Below are positions 22,364 to 33,248 of a stretch of DNA of 64,000 bases, one piece after another (the stretch's first letter is position 1; each line of letters starts with the position of its first letter). This DNA is from Mytilinidion resinicola (lineage: Eukaryota > Ascomycota > Dothideomycetes > Mytilinidiales > Mytilinidiaceae). A program made the position numbers and the translations under genes. The notes under the pieces were generated by a model. That model searched no databases, had not been told where the DNA came from, and was given only the letters and a program-made list of their open reading frames with translations. The stretch spans positions 528,999 through 592,998 of the forward strand of contig NW_022985461.1 in NCBI RefSeq assembly GCF_010093595.1, written 5' to 3'.

Positions 22364-23192
22364 ATGCCCGCCGTGCCGAGCGAGGCAGATGTCGTGTACA
22401 ATCGGATGGCCGTGGTGCACGCGAAGCACCAGAGGCTGATTGCATCATGGCTGCCGCCGAAAACCCCCGAGGAGCTTGCCAATGCGAAGTCTGAGGAAGA
22501 GCTAGAGAGGGAGGAGAAGGCTATTTTTGCTGCGGTGCCTGAGGTGTATGTTCAATGCCCATGTAGCTTAGCTATTCGCTATACTAATTATATACAGGCT
22601 TGGTGTAGGAGCACCAATCCCGAAAGACATCGCCGATGGAAGCTTCAAGCGCAAAAATCTTTCCTCGAACGACAAATTACTCACGCAATTACTCGGGAAC
22701 AAAGCCGCAAAGGCTCATTTGAAGTCTAAACAAGCATCTAAGCATGCGGCCCCCACTCAGAAGCTTACCAGCAAACCCGTGAAAGGTCTACCCCGCCAGG
22801 AAGACAGCGAGGATGAGGAGGAAGGGAGATCTTCTATGTTCAAATCAAAGCGACACAAACCTCGAAAGGTTATACCAGAAGACGACTCAGATCTTGGGGA
22901 GGATAGTCGAAGGAAGGATCTTGTCAAGTCATCGAAACCAGATCAGCCTACCAAAACACCCGGCAATCAGGGCTCTACCGCGCCTAGCATAAGCAAGAAG
23001 CGAACAAGGGATGTAGATGATGAGGCCCAACGGGATAGCGACGACGAGATTAGCAAAATAAAGGGCACGAAGAAGTCGTCTCCACCGATACTCGAGGGAA
23101 AGCAGGACAAGAAAAGCACCAACTACCTAGACGAGGTTTTGTCGGAGCGAAAGAAAAAGAAGAAGAAAAAGCAGAAAAAGATTGACATTTAG
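22364..23192 (+). CDS. DUF3245-like, lysine-rich nuclear protein
   Basis: Fungal protein of 258 residues and unknown function. Exons are 22364-22545 and 22598-23192 with a 52-bp intron. The N-terminal part (VVYNRMAVVHAKHQRLIASW, then LPPKTPEEL, then LGVGAPIPKDIADGSFKRK and NDKLLTQLLGNKAA) matches my recollection of the DUF3245 family. The rest is disordered with acidic and Ser-rich stretches and ends in a long polylysine segment (about 13 basic residues) before IDI, which suggests nuclear or nucleolar location; that is inference. The start is the ATG at 22364; the open frame continues upstream without another good start. Confidence 0.75.
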
Positions 23193-23636
23193 ACTTAGTG
23201 CTAATCAAGATATTCAAAGCCCATCTCATTTGGGACTTCATGCGCAATATAAAAACCGCTTTACCCTCGTCAGATTATCCCCACACTCTAATTTTCTCAA
23301 CTATTACAGTTTCTAGTCCCTAAATCATTCCCTGCAATGGTTTATCACTTTCCGGAACAGTGAAGTCTTAAAATAGTTCATTCCCGAGGTTTTGCGAAGA
23401 CCTCAAAGCCAAGGCTCAGCCTCACAGCCATTCCGGAATAGGCGGAGTTAGTTTGAATTAGGCGATTGGCTCCCTGCTCAAAAGCAAATACGTGGGCACA
23501 TGCGTTACACGACATGAGGCTGAGGTCTAGGTAGCCACGTAGCTAGATTCCTTGCAGAGCCCGAACACAAGCTGGAGCCCATCGCGACGTATTATTCCTT
23601 GATCCTACGGCCTGCTCACCTATCGAAAAATTCGCG
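23193..23636. other. Intergenic region before the NLR-like gene
   Basis: 444 bp with no recognised feature. Confidence 0.4.
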
Positions 23637-26600
23637 ATGAGCTTCGGCTACAGTGTAGGTGATTTCGTTATTCTGATCCAGCTTGCCGACAAGACTCGGC
23701 GGCAATTTTTGGATGCACCAGACGAATTCAAAGCGATTTCAGACATGTGAGTGGATCATTCGATGCAGTTACGTCCGTACACTAACGTAAGGGGTATTAC
23801 TAGTGTAAAAAGCCTTTCTCCAATATTGAGAGAGATTGAAGACGTCTGGCTCATTCGGGATCTCAACCTCAAGCAGCTGAATGACCTACGCGACATAGCA
23901 CAGAGCTGTGAAGATGCCCTTGGCAGGCTCAACGAAAAGCTGGAGCGATACCAGGAGCTGGATAGCCACCCAAAAGAACTTGGAGGGAAGGTACACAAAG
24001 CATGGAAGAGATTCCGCTGGAACCCAGAAGAAATCAAAAAGTTGCAGGATGATATTATTGTACATGTCAACCTCTTGGATGCGTTCCATGGGAAACTCTT
24101 TGGGTACGCACCACCTCCCATCTACAGTGTCTCCAGCTGAGACCACCTTATCAGTCAAGTCACGCTGGCAATCGAAGACGGCGTTGACAGGCTTCATCGC
24201 CGCCAGGACGACAGAGAACATCAGGAAATGCTCGACTGGCTTACTCCTATCGACTTTGCCCCTCAGCAGAACGAGATTATCCATAGGCGCCAGGGAGAGA
24301 CAGGACTATGGCTATTGCAGTCCAACGAGTTTCGCAGCTGGATCAACCAACAATCGCAGATACTCTTTTGCCCGGGTATACCGGGAGCTGGAAAGACTAT
24401 GATGTCTGCGATTGTTGTGGACTATCTCATGGCAAAATATCGGGATGACCCAAGTGTTGGAATTGCCTACGTATTCTGCAACTATCAGTCGCAACACGAA
24501 CAGACGCCCGTGGCCATCCTTTCAAGCCTTTTAAAACAGCTGGCTTCAGCAAGGCCAGCACTACCCGACGCGATAAAAGGGCTCAACAAGCCCTTCAACC
24601 CTAAAGCTGAGCGCCCGCCCCTTGATGAAATCGTAAAAGCATTGCGAGCGACACTCAAGTTGCACAGCAAAGTTTTCATTGTCATTGACGCCTTGGACGA
24701 GTATCGCGTGGCGACTGGGGATGGAACAGACGAGGACGAAAACTATGCTGCTAACAAAGAAGCCCTTGGAAAGCTCTTATCTGAACTGTTCCAACTTCGA
24801 ACTGAAATCCAAGTCAGCCTCTTCGCGACATCTCGGTTTGAGACTGATATCACTTCGCGGTTTGAAGGCTGTGTATCTAAAGAGATCCGCGCTCATGATC
24901 ATGATATCCTCAAATACATTGACAGTCGGATGCCAAAGCTTTTGCGGTCACAGATCTCCAAGCACTCACAACTCCAAGAGAAGATTAGGAACGAAATTTT
25001 GAATAGTGTTGACGGAATGTGAGTCCCTCTTTCAATTGGTCCCTATTCTGAGCGGTCTTAACTCAGGAGATTTAGGTTCCTCCTAGCTCGATTGCACATG
25101 GATTCTCTCATGAGTCAACCCACAGTTGGGCATATCAACCGAGCTCTGGTCGACCTACCTCGTGGGCAAAAAGGCCTAGATAAGACGTACGACAAAGCAG
25201 TAGAGAGGGTTGATGAGCAGCCGGAAGCCTCTCGACGGCTTGCTAGAAACATCCTGTCTTGGGTAAGCCATGCGCGGAGAGTGCTCTCTGTCAGAGAACT
25301 ACAACATGCCCTGGCTGTACATCCAGACATGGCCGACCCCGACGAAGACTTCCTTCCTGATGTCGAAATCCTCGGCTCAATATGTGCCGGACTGGTTCGA
25401 GTGGACACTGGCAGCGATACTGTTCAGTTGGTTCATAAGACTACGGAAGAATATTTCAAACGCAAAGCGATTCTTCCAAACGCAGAAAAAGAAATTACAG
25501 TAGCTTGCGTTACTTATTTATCGTTTGATGCTTTAGGATCGTTCGCCCGCTCACAAGGAGAACGCTGGGTACGTGAAGAGCTTTTCCCACTTTTCGCTTA
25601 TGCATCGGACTATTGGGGACATCACGCAGCTCGTGCAGCGTCACAAGAAGTAGATCAGATCGTTCTTGATTTTCTTGAAAAAGAACCTAACGTCACAAGT
25701 TTGTGGCAATACATGATGTTCAGGTACGACTACGAAAAACGACAGAATGTATCCCTGGCCTTGCATCTTGCCGTATTCTTCGGTTTGGAGAGTATAACAG
25801 CCGCTCTGCTCGCAAAAGGCTTACCACCAGACTCCCTCGATACAGCAGGACGAAATCCACTGTCGTTTGCCGCACAAGAAGGCCATGAAGGAGTTTTGAG
25901 CTTATTGCTTGCAAAGGGCTCACAACCAGACTTGACCGATAATTTTGGAGGAACTCCACTATTGTATGCCGCGAAATGCGGCCACGAAGGACTCGTGAGC
26001 TTACTGCTTGCAAAAGGCACACCGACAGACTCGTCCGATTACTTGCATCGAACCCCGCTATCTTATGCCGCAGAACGAGGCCATGAAGGAATTGTGACCT
26101 TACTGCTTGCAAAAAGCTCACTATCAGATTCGCTTAATTCAACGGATCGAACCCCACTGTCGTATGCCGCAGAAGGAGGCCACGAAGAGATTGTAAACTT
26201 ATTGCTTGTGAATGGCTCACCGCTAGACTCGCTCGATACACGTGAACGAACTCCAATATCATATGCCGCAGAACAAGGCCACGAAGGAATAGTGAGCTTA
26301 CTGCTTGCAAACGGCTCACCAGTAGACTCGCCCGATCACGATAGACGAACTCCACTATCATATGCCGCAAGACGAGGCTATAAAGGAATTGTGAGCCTAT
26401 TGCTTGGAAAAGGCTCATCGCCAGACTCGCCCGATTTACGTGGACGAACTCCACTATCATATGCCGCACAACAAGGCCACAAAGGAATTGTGAGCTTACT
26501 GCTGGCAAAAGGCTCATCGCCAGACTCGCCCGATCACGATGGACAAACTCCACTGTCGTATGCCGCACAGGAAGGGCACGAAGGAATTGTGAGCTTACTG

Positions 26601-27584
26601 CTGGCAAAAGGCTCATCGCCAGACTCGCCCGATCACGATGGACGAACTCCACTGTCGTATGCCGCAAAATCAGGCCACGAGGGCATTGTGAGGAGCTTGC
26701 TGCTTGCAAAAGGCTCATCGCCAGACTCGCCCGATTTACGTGGACGAACTCCACTATCATATGCCGCAGAATCAGGCCACGAGGGCATTGTGAGGAGCTT
26801 GCTGCTTGCAAAAGGCTCACCGCCAAACTCGCCCGATTTACGTGGACGAACTCCGCTATCATATGCTGCAGAACGAGGTCACGAAGGAATTGTGACCTTA
26901 CTGCTTGTAAAAGGCTCACTACCAGATTCGCTTAATTCAACGGATCGAACCCCACTGTCGTATACCGCAGAAGGAGGCCACGAAGAGATTGTAAGCTTAT
27001 TGCTTGTGAATGGCTCACCGCTAGACTTGCTTGATACACATGAACGAACTCCAATATTATATGCCGCAGAACAAGGCCACGAAGGAATAGTGAGCATACT
27101 ACTTGCAAAAGGCTCAGCGCCAGACTTGCCCGATTTTCTTAGACGAACTCCACTGTCGTATGCCGCACAAGAAGGCGACGAAGGAATCGTGAGGCTACTG
27201 CTTGCGAACGACACTGTGAACCCAGATTCCCGAGCTTGTGGCAAGACACCGATGGAGTATGCGGCCGAGAGGAAGCATGAGACCATAGTGAAAATGCTTC
27301 TCGAGAAAAGACGTTTGGATGACAGTATGAAGAACAAAGTTGTGAATAAATTGCTAGGGAAAGCTGCCGAAAAAGGGCAGGAGGGGCTGTTAAAGCTCTT
27401 CGCTGCACATGGCGTGTCTCCCCTCCAGCAACTCACACCATGCCCAGAAAACGACGCTGAAAAAACAATAGAGCACGGCCTCCAGCAGGGTTTGACAAAT
27501 GAGTCCTTACTTCGTCAAGCGGCCAAGGATGGTGATATTCAGGTTGTTCGTTCGTGCAATTCTATGGCTCGGGACCAGTATTAA
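23637..27584 (+). CDS. NLR-like protein: HeLo-like N-terminus, NACHT, ankyrin repeats
   Basis: STAND-type immune-receptor-like protein of 1,260 residues up to the first stop. Exons are 23637-23746, 23804-24103, 24155-25018 and 25076-27584; all phases agree. Residues 1-150 form a helical domain (MSFGYSVGDFVILIQLADKT, then AISDIVKSLSPILREIED) like the fungal STAND N-terminal (HeLo-like) domains used in heterokaryon incompatibility. The NACHT NTPase has Walker A FCPGIPGAGKTM at about 209-218 and Walker B VFIVIDALDEY at about 309. A winged-helix-type linker follows. From about 663 to 1150 there are some 15 ankyrin repeats of 33 residues, many almost identical. Such proteins are thought to sense non-self and trigger cell death; ligand and activity are unknown here. 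The frame ends just after a 4-bp tandem duplication, with more ankyrin sequence downstream out of frame. Confidence 0.88.
25790..27240 (+). repeat. Near-identical 99-bp ankyrin repeat array
   Basis: About 15 tandem 99-bp units, each with the core TPLSYAA.xGHEGIVSLLLA. Two adjacent units carry an extra codon (EGIVRSLLLAKG). A block of four units near 26070-26380 recurs about 798 bp downstream (8 x 99 + 2 x 3), for example AACGGATCGAACCCCACTGT at 26141 and again at 26939. Confidence 0.9.
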
Positions 27585-28066
27585 CATTGATCAATTCGAC
27601 GACGGTAAGGAGGAAGACGAAGGCTCCCTCAGCTATTCTCGGTCATATCACAGATCACAGACACCCCTTCATTTAGCAGCACGCAACGGGCACGCAGCAA
27701 TAGTACAGCTGCTGCTAGAGCACGGAGCTAACATTGGCATGCAGTATATGAAGTATTGAAGTTCGAGTTGAGAAGTCCCCTGTCAGCTATACAAATCCTA
27801 CCACGAGGGGCACTGCTCTACATCTGGCAGCCCGAAATGGGCATAAAGCATTGGTGAACTTCCTCTTGGAACAAGGCGCACGTGTTAGAGCCGTTCACAA
27901 AACTAGTTCTATCGAGCACACGATACACCAGCTTCGAGCCCTTCGACTTCGACATCTACATGAAGGTACCAGTGATCTATCCGGACTGGAGCTGGAGGAG
28001 GCACCATCAAATGGTCTAGAGCTTCATAGATTTTCCTCCGAAATCCAGTGGATGTGTAAGACGTGA
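27547..28066 (+). pseudogene. Out-of-frame ankyrin tail of the NLR-like gene
   Basis: After TTCGTTCG at 27547-27554 the ankyrin reading continues in another frame: SINIDQFDDGKEEDEG, SQTPLHLAARNGHAAIVQLL, LEHGANIG. A second shift near 27744-27760 leads to GTALHLAARNGHKALVNFLL, EQGARVRAVHK and a stop at about 28064-28066. Two more ankyrin units are therefore separated from the upstream frame by two shifts. This is either decay of the C-terminus or, less likely, assembly error. Confidence 0.7.
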
Positions 28067-29134
28067 CCAGATCTTTTAGTAAATTTTGCGACACGCTCGA
28101 AACCGCGCAGTACGCTCTCGGCGCACACTTTTCCGGCTCCCGCAGAACTCGGAATCTACGTAGATCTCTGTACGCGAAGCTTGTAATGCTAGATACCCTT
28201 TGTATTTACACTATAAACACGCTGATTATAGGCCTTGTATACACTTGCCTAGCACGCTTTCGGTTCTCTAATACGTAATCAAAGCCTGAAAGCGACAGTT
28301 TTGACAAGCCTAGTAGCTCTCTAAGCAACCTCACACGGAGTCAGAATACACTGCCTCTTTAGGTTCAACGGAGCCACGGAGCACTCGTGCGAACTCTGTT
28401 CTAAGAATTCTCTATTATGCTCAAGCATGCACTTGCTTATGTACGCTAGCCTAGCACCGGTTGAGTTCTTCTGGTATATTATAAAAATTGGTACATTGAT
28501 ATTTTGGACGCGCCTCATAGCTTTTTAAGACACCTCAAACGGTATCAGAATAGAAATGCTGAGCCTGCCAGTATTACGTAAGTGCCTTGGTGGAAGCGCA
28601 GCTAGTTAGGCAAAACAGTGTACGATGAGAGTGTACTGCCCTGAGACGGCTCGGCTCGAAACGGTTGATTTATACTTCGTCGCCCTTCTTGCAACGGCAT
28701 CGAAGGCGACGTAGACGTGGATATAGACGGCAAGGAAGCAGCGAAGGAAGTGCATGGTATCGTAACCCAGAGTGTATTCGCTATCCAACCCATAGCACTA
28801 GCAGCCCCACGCCCTCGCAGCCCAATGCCGCCAGTAGAGTAAGACAAAGCACGCTCAAGTAAGGAAATAGAGCGCTAGCGATCCAAAAGATAGCTGCATA
28901 ATAAATAGCAGGCCTCGGAATGGATCATGAACTAGGAGGCCTTCGATCCACTTCATCCAAGGGGCCGAAAGCCGCCTCATGAAGCGCTATAAGGCTTTGG
29001 TGATTTTGAAAGACACGCAAGGGATCGGCATTAATAGCTAGATCAAGTCGAGCAATTGTAGAAGCAACCATCTCAGGAGTCAGAGTCTGCTATCCCGTTA
29101 GCTACGTTGTCTCAACACGCGAAAAGATGCACGT
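28067..29134. other. Gene-poor interval with direct repeats
   Basis: No recognised gene. Similar sequences occur at about 28313 (TAGCTCTCTAAGCAACCTCA, then CACGGAGTCAGAATA) and about 28518 (TAGCTTTTTAAGACACCTCA, then AACGGTATCAGAATA), a diverged direct repeat 205 bp apart. This looks like repeat-derived, degraded DNA. Confidence 0.4.
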
Positions 29135-30194
29135 TTAGTGCACCATTACATCCGCGTGCTGCTGTGGTTGCGGCGCCGCTCCGTTTGCGGGCGGGTCCTC
29201 AGCTTTGGCACCGTCCTCGTCTATCTCCATGTCCTCGTCGCCTTCACCTTCTTCCTCGCCCTCCTCCTCGTCGTCATCCTCGGAGCTCTCGCCCAGGTCC
29301 TCGCTGCCGGCGTCGGACTCGGCGTCGTCTTCCTTTACGGGTCCAGCAGTATCGTCGGCGCCAGCCATCTCTTCGTCTCCATCGCCAGTGCCTATGGTGG
29401 CGCCTTCAGCGATCTCGATGAGCTCTTCTTCCTCCTCCGCTTCTTCGGCACCGTATTTGTCGCCGTCGGCTTCGACGGCATCGGCTTCGGGCTGGTCTGG
29501 GGGGAACTCTGGGGGTGCGGATTCTTCAGAGTCCCTGTGTAGATCGGTTAGCATTGTGTCCATTCGCTTCAATTGACTAGTGTCAATTTCCCAGGTAAGA
29601 GTTATGCAGACATACCACTTGATAGCGAACCGCGTCACTCTCGGCTTCTCCGCGAGGATGTTGCGCCGCACCTTCTCGATGATGGGCTTGGCCGGGGGCT
29701 CAGCGATGAGGGCTTCATCCGTGTACTCGTTGTTGACGTAGTAGCCCACGCGCACGAATTCGCGTCCGTCGTAGCTGCACGAGAGGAGGATGACAGTCAC
29801 GCCTAGGATCTCGCTGGCGGGGATGCGCGTCAGGCTGGGTGGGTCGGCTTCGAAGATGAATTTGTTGATGCCGATTGGGATGGGACCGACGAGGAGGGAG
29901 TCGAGCTCTTGGTCGTATTCAGATCTATAGGGGCATGGTTAGATTATCTTGGCAGATTGAGTGGTATTGGGTTATGGGGGAGAAGTGCGGGCACTTACGA
30001 GGTCGCGGAGCCCACGTAGGTCAACTTCCATTCGAGATCTGGAGGGTTAGCAACGCGTAGGATGAGGATAGTGCAGGAGGATTACCTTTTTGCAGCTTCT
30101 CCAGACACTCGAATGTGATTTCGAACTCGTAAGACGCGTCGAACGCGGCTGGGTTGTTCTTCACCTCGACGCCGAGGAGCGAGACAACAGACAT
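29135..30194 (-). CDS. ASF1: Histone chaperone ASF1
   Basis: H3-H4 chaperone acting in replication-coupled and replication-independent nucleosome assembly. Exons are 30086-30194, 29999-30038, 29616-29924 and 29135-29534, 285 residues; exon 2 is only 40 nt. The conserved globular core is residues 1 to about 155: [40 protein letters not shown], then [18 protein letters not shown] and [10 protein letters not shown]. The rest is a very acidic tail (runs of Asp and Glu) ending QQHADVMVH, as in fungal ASF1. A TCACGTGA box is 211 bp upstream of the start. Intact. Confidence 0.95.
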
Positions 30195-31194
30195 GTTGGC
30201 GGGGTATGCGTGGGTGATGAGCTGCGGTCTAGGAGCTGTTTGTTTGGGGGATGCGAGCTTTAAGTATTGCGAGAGTAGCGGGCAGTATCTGTGCTGGCGA
30301 AGGGTGTTTGGGGTTTGGGTTGCGGTAGAGCGGTGGGTGGTCTTGAACTGTTGAAGAAGAGCCGCCGCCGCCCTGCCGCTCTGGAAAGCGCGGTTGCGTG
30401 CAGATCACGTGAATGGGCGGGCCTTTCCTGTTTGCTGTTCGGGCTATTGCTTCTCCTTTCTTTTCATCGAAATCCATCCAATGGTATCAATCGAGAAATC
30501 TAGAAAACCTCGTCGAGAGGTATATACAGTGCCTCGCCATGGATGCATGTATGTATGTTTACTACGGTCAGAAGTGCCTCAATACATGTGGAATTCTCAG
30601 CGTTGATACCCGGACACGTGATGTAAGGAACACGTGATGTATAGGTTTATATACACGTGAAATGTAGATCTATAGTAGGAGGTGTTCCTACTATAGATCT
30701 AGTGTAATTGGAGGCCGCACGGGCCTCACCTACGTGTATATAGCCTAGCTAGATTCCTATATAGAATTGACATCTTTTGTCCTCCATTTTTGTTATCACG
30801 TGATCGGAATAATCACATACACAGGCGTAAATTTCAAAGCTTATGAGAAGTTTGATTGATTCAGCAGTCGGTGAACCTGCTAGGCCACCTCAGATAGTAG
30901 AGTCCTTGCGAGTTTCTCGCCGTAGTTTCCTGCGACTGGTGATTTTGCTAGACCTTTTCCATCGGATGTGCAACTATCAAGTGTCTTCGAGCGAGGCCTT
31001 CTTAGCCAGGGCTGTTATCGGTTGTGGTGAATGCATTGCCAAGGATGAGATCTTTTAAATCTAATCTTCATTCTTCACCTCACTTTCGTAGGTCTATTCT
31101 CGCTTCCTTCGTCTTCTCCCGGCCTAGCCTAGACGTTTACATCTTCTGCTCCTCTTCCGCTTCCGCTCTTTGAGCAGACCAGAGGACGGCCAAC
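30195..31194. other. ASF1 upstream region with CACGTG boxes and hairpin
   Basis: Contains TCACGTGA at 30405-30412, CACGTG at 30615-30620, 30631-30636, 30654-30659 and 30797-30802 (the last within ATCACGTGAT), and the perfect hairpin at 30665-30701. Short open frames here are not convincing genes. Confidence 0.5.
30665..30701. repeat. Perfect 16-bp hairpin (palindrome)
   Basis: Left arm TAGATCTATAGTAGGA, loop GGTGT, right arm TCCTACTATAGATCTA. The arms are perfectly complementary. It lies in A/T-rich non-coding DNA among four CACGTG sites. Confidence 0.9.
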
Positions 31195-31326
31195 ATGGCT
31201 TCACAGGGTAGCTGTCCGAGCTCTACTACTCTCCCTAGTTACCTCTTTCAAGCTTACCGCCAGTACAAGTCCGACACGGAAACTATCGCTGGCTGCCTAA
31301 GAGGATTCCAATGGATGGCAGGTTAA
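31195..31326 (+). pseudogene. DUF6604-like N-terminal stub
   Basis: A 43-residue frame with LPSYLFQAYRQYKSDTETIA near its start. This matches the usual beginning of fungal DUF6604 proteins (LP..L...Y..YK.DT..IA.WL). The frame then ends, and the expected rest of the family is not found downstream. An upstream leader with CT-rich sequence is still present. Function of the family is unknown; this copy looks truncated. Confidence 0.45.
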
Positions 31327-33248
31327 ATCTTGTCCTGAAGGCCTGTCCTGCGTTTGGCCCTGTCGAAGGTCTTGGTGCTGCGGAAGTAAACGCAGTAGAG
31401 CGGTCGCATATGGACGGGAAGAGTGTTTCGCGGACTAGGGAGACCGTCGTTGGCCCAGAAAGCGGCGAATACAAACGGGATTGGTTTGTTGTCGACTTGG
31501 GAGAGAGTTATGAGCGGGAGAACACTGTCTTCCCGTGTACGTACAAGGGTAAGACCACCTTTAGTCACTTTTACTGAGTATGGTAAAATGTTGCGGGCGC
31601 AACTTCGTTGTGATCTTATCAAGTCTTATTCTTGAATGCCTTATTTCGTACCCTTCTTAAATAACTCTTAGTAGGCAATTTAGTTCTGTCCTTCAGCCAT
31701 GAGGTTCTTCAGAGCATCAAGTAGTTGGTCTTACCCGATGGCACAGAGATAGAGCCGAGCACGAACCCTTTATTTGCCTTTTCGACGCTTCTTAGTGCTT
31801 CTGTGACGTTTGTTGCTCGTGGTGCTTTAATGTATTAACAACAACTCGGGCAACAGGTTGAATGCAGCCTTTGTATATCTTGCCAACGGTGTCAGAGGTG
31901 GCCTCGGAGGAGTGTATGTACAGGTGTACACAGTTCTACAACAAGACTCTAGGAAGACGCCGGATACGATACTAAAGCTCGCCTATTATGAAGCAGTCTC
32001 AGCTTCAACGGATGAGCAGGGGTTATATTTGTAGCAGTTGTTCTGACTGGCGCCTCCAAGTGTCTTATGGATCCCGAAGACTTACGAGAGGCTTATGGTT
32101 CCTGGTTACGTGCTTAGGCTGTGGTAAGAGGGAGCAGCCGCTACGGTCAGCACTTTATGTATTCACATTCACTGCCTGCTCTCGTGAAGCCTCCCCAACA
32201 CCAAGCCCTGTTCCTGAAACAATGTTTTGCAGATCATGGAGCGCAAGGATTGCGTGTTTTCCGGGAGCTGGCCTGAAACAGAAAATAGTCACGTAAGAGA
32301 TACGCGCGGAGACTTCATTCGGTGGGCACGGGTTCGTGAAGAAGGCACAGCGTTTTGCGCAAACAAAATGCTAGACTGAGCAGAAACTTATGCGAAGAGA
32401 GCAATCTCAATGGGTGAGTGATTGCAGTGAAATGCTGTTATTCTCTGCTGTGTGACATTGCAGCCAGTCTCGAAGCTGGGGAAGACAGAGCAAGTGCGGT
32501 TGCCCATCTGCAATCTCCTCGTTCACATGGATTCTCAGCTTCTGATACCAAAGCAATGACCGGATTGCTTGTTTCACGCCAGCTCCGCAAAAGGGTTTCG
32601 TTTCGTGGGCTGGAAGCTCAGCCTCGTTGGGTGCCGGATGGCGCAGCAGCAGCCTCGAGTCTGTGTGTTGTTCTCAACGGCAGCCCAAGGGGCACATTAA
32701 TAGTAGAGCCTCCTCTAGGATTCGGAAGGATTGCCAGCAGCAGGATCCCCCTCCCTAACTTTGCACGGATGATCTTAGGTGATACTTCTTAGAGCCTCAT
32801 TCACCCCGCTACCCCAAACACCATCTGACCGTTTCCAAGACATACCTCGAGGCTGCTTTCAACCTGTCTTAGAAATGAGCATGACCTAACCCTCCAGTCC
32901 CTTCTTCACTCTATTACTATCTGTACTGTCCTGTCTGCCCGCCGAGTCCGCCCCCTTCCTGGCCGCGTCTTCATCCGAGCCCAACTCCGCGATCTACTCG
33001 AGCTTCTGCAACGCTGCCGGCTTGGCCTCGCGTCTAGCTATTTACACCTCGCGAAGCCCTAACTTCTACCAAGAGTGTCTTGCTAAGAGGTACGTAATTC
33101 TTGAGAGATTTCCCTTTCTTGCCTTGTCTCACCCCTCGCCCATGGAGTCACCTCATGCGACGTGGTGTTGCAGCAAACCTCCACCTCGACCCTCGAACCT
33201 TTCACACACAACTAACAAGTATTCCAGCAGTCGCTAGACATATCAAGC
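31327..33248. other. Gene-poor interval before SKT5
   Basis: No gene can be supported. An open frame at 31311-31577 (TRETVVGPESGEYKRDWFVV) has protein-like character but no assignable family. The stretch 32880-33248 is pyrimidine-rich leader of SKT5, with a possible 5' UTR intron (donor near 33090). Confidence 0.4.

Noticed and set aside
25790..27240. Regular repeats as a possible CRISPR or satellite array
   Set aside because: The 99-bp period is coding and each unit is a 33-residue ankyrin repeat; the genome is eukaryotic.
29138..29576. Long open frames antisense to ASF1 (134 and 123 residues)
   Set aside because: They mirror the repetitive acidic codons of the ASF1 tail; one is a poly-Ser translation. 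No independent gene signals.
30843..31058. 71-residue plus-strand frame
   Set aside because: No homology-like pattern, no promoter or intron context, and typical length for chance frames.
32418..32792. 124-residue plus-strand frame in the gene-poor interval
   Set aside because: Composition is unremarkable and no domain or gene structure is visible; it cannot be supported.
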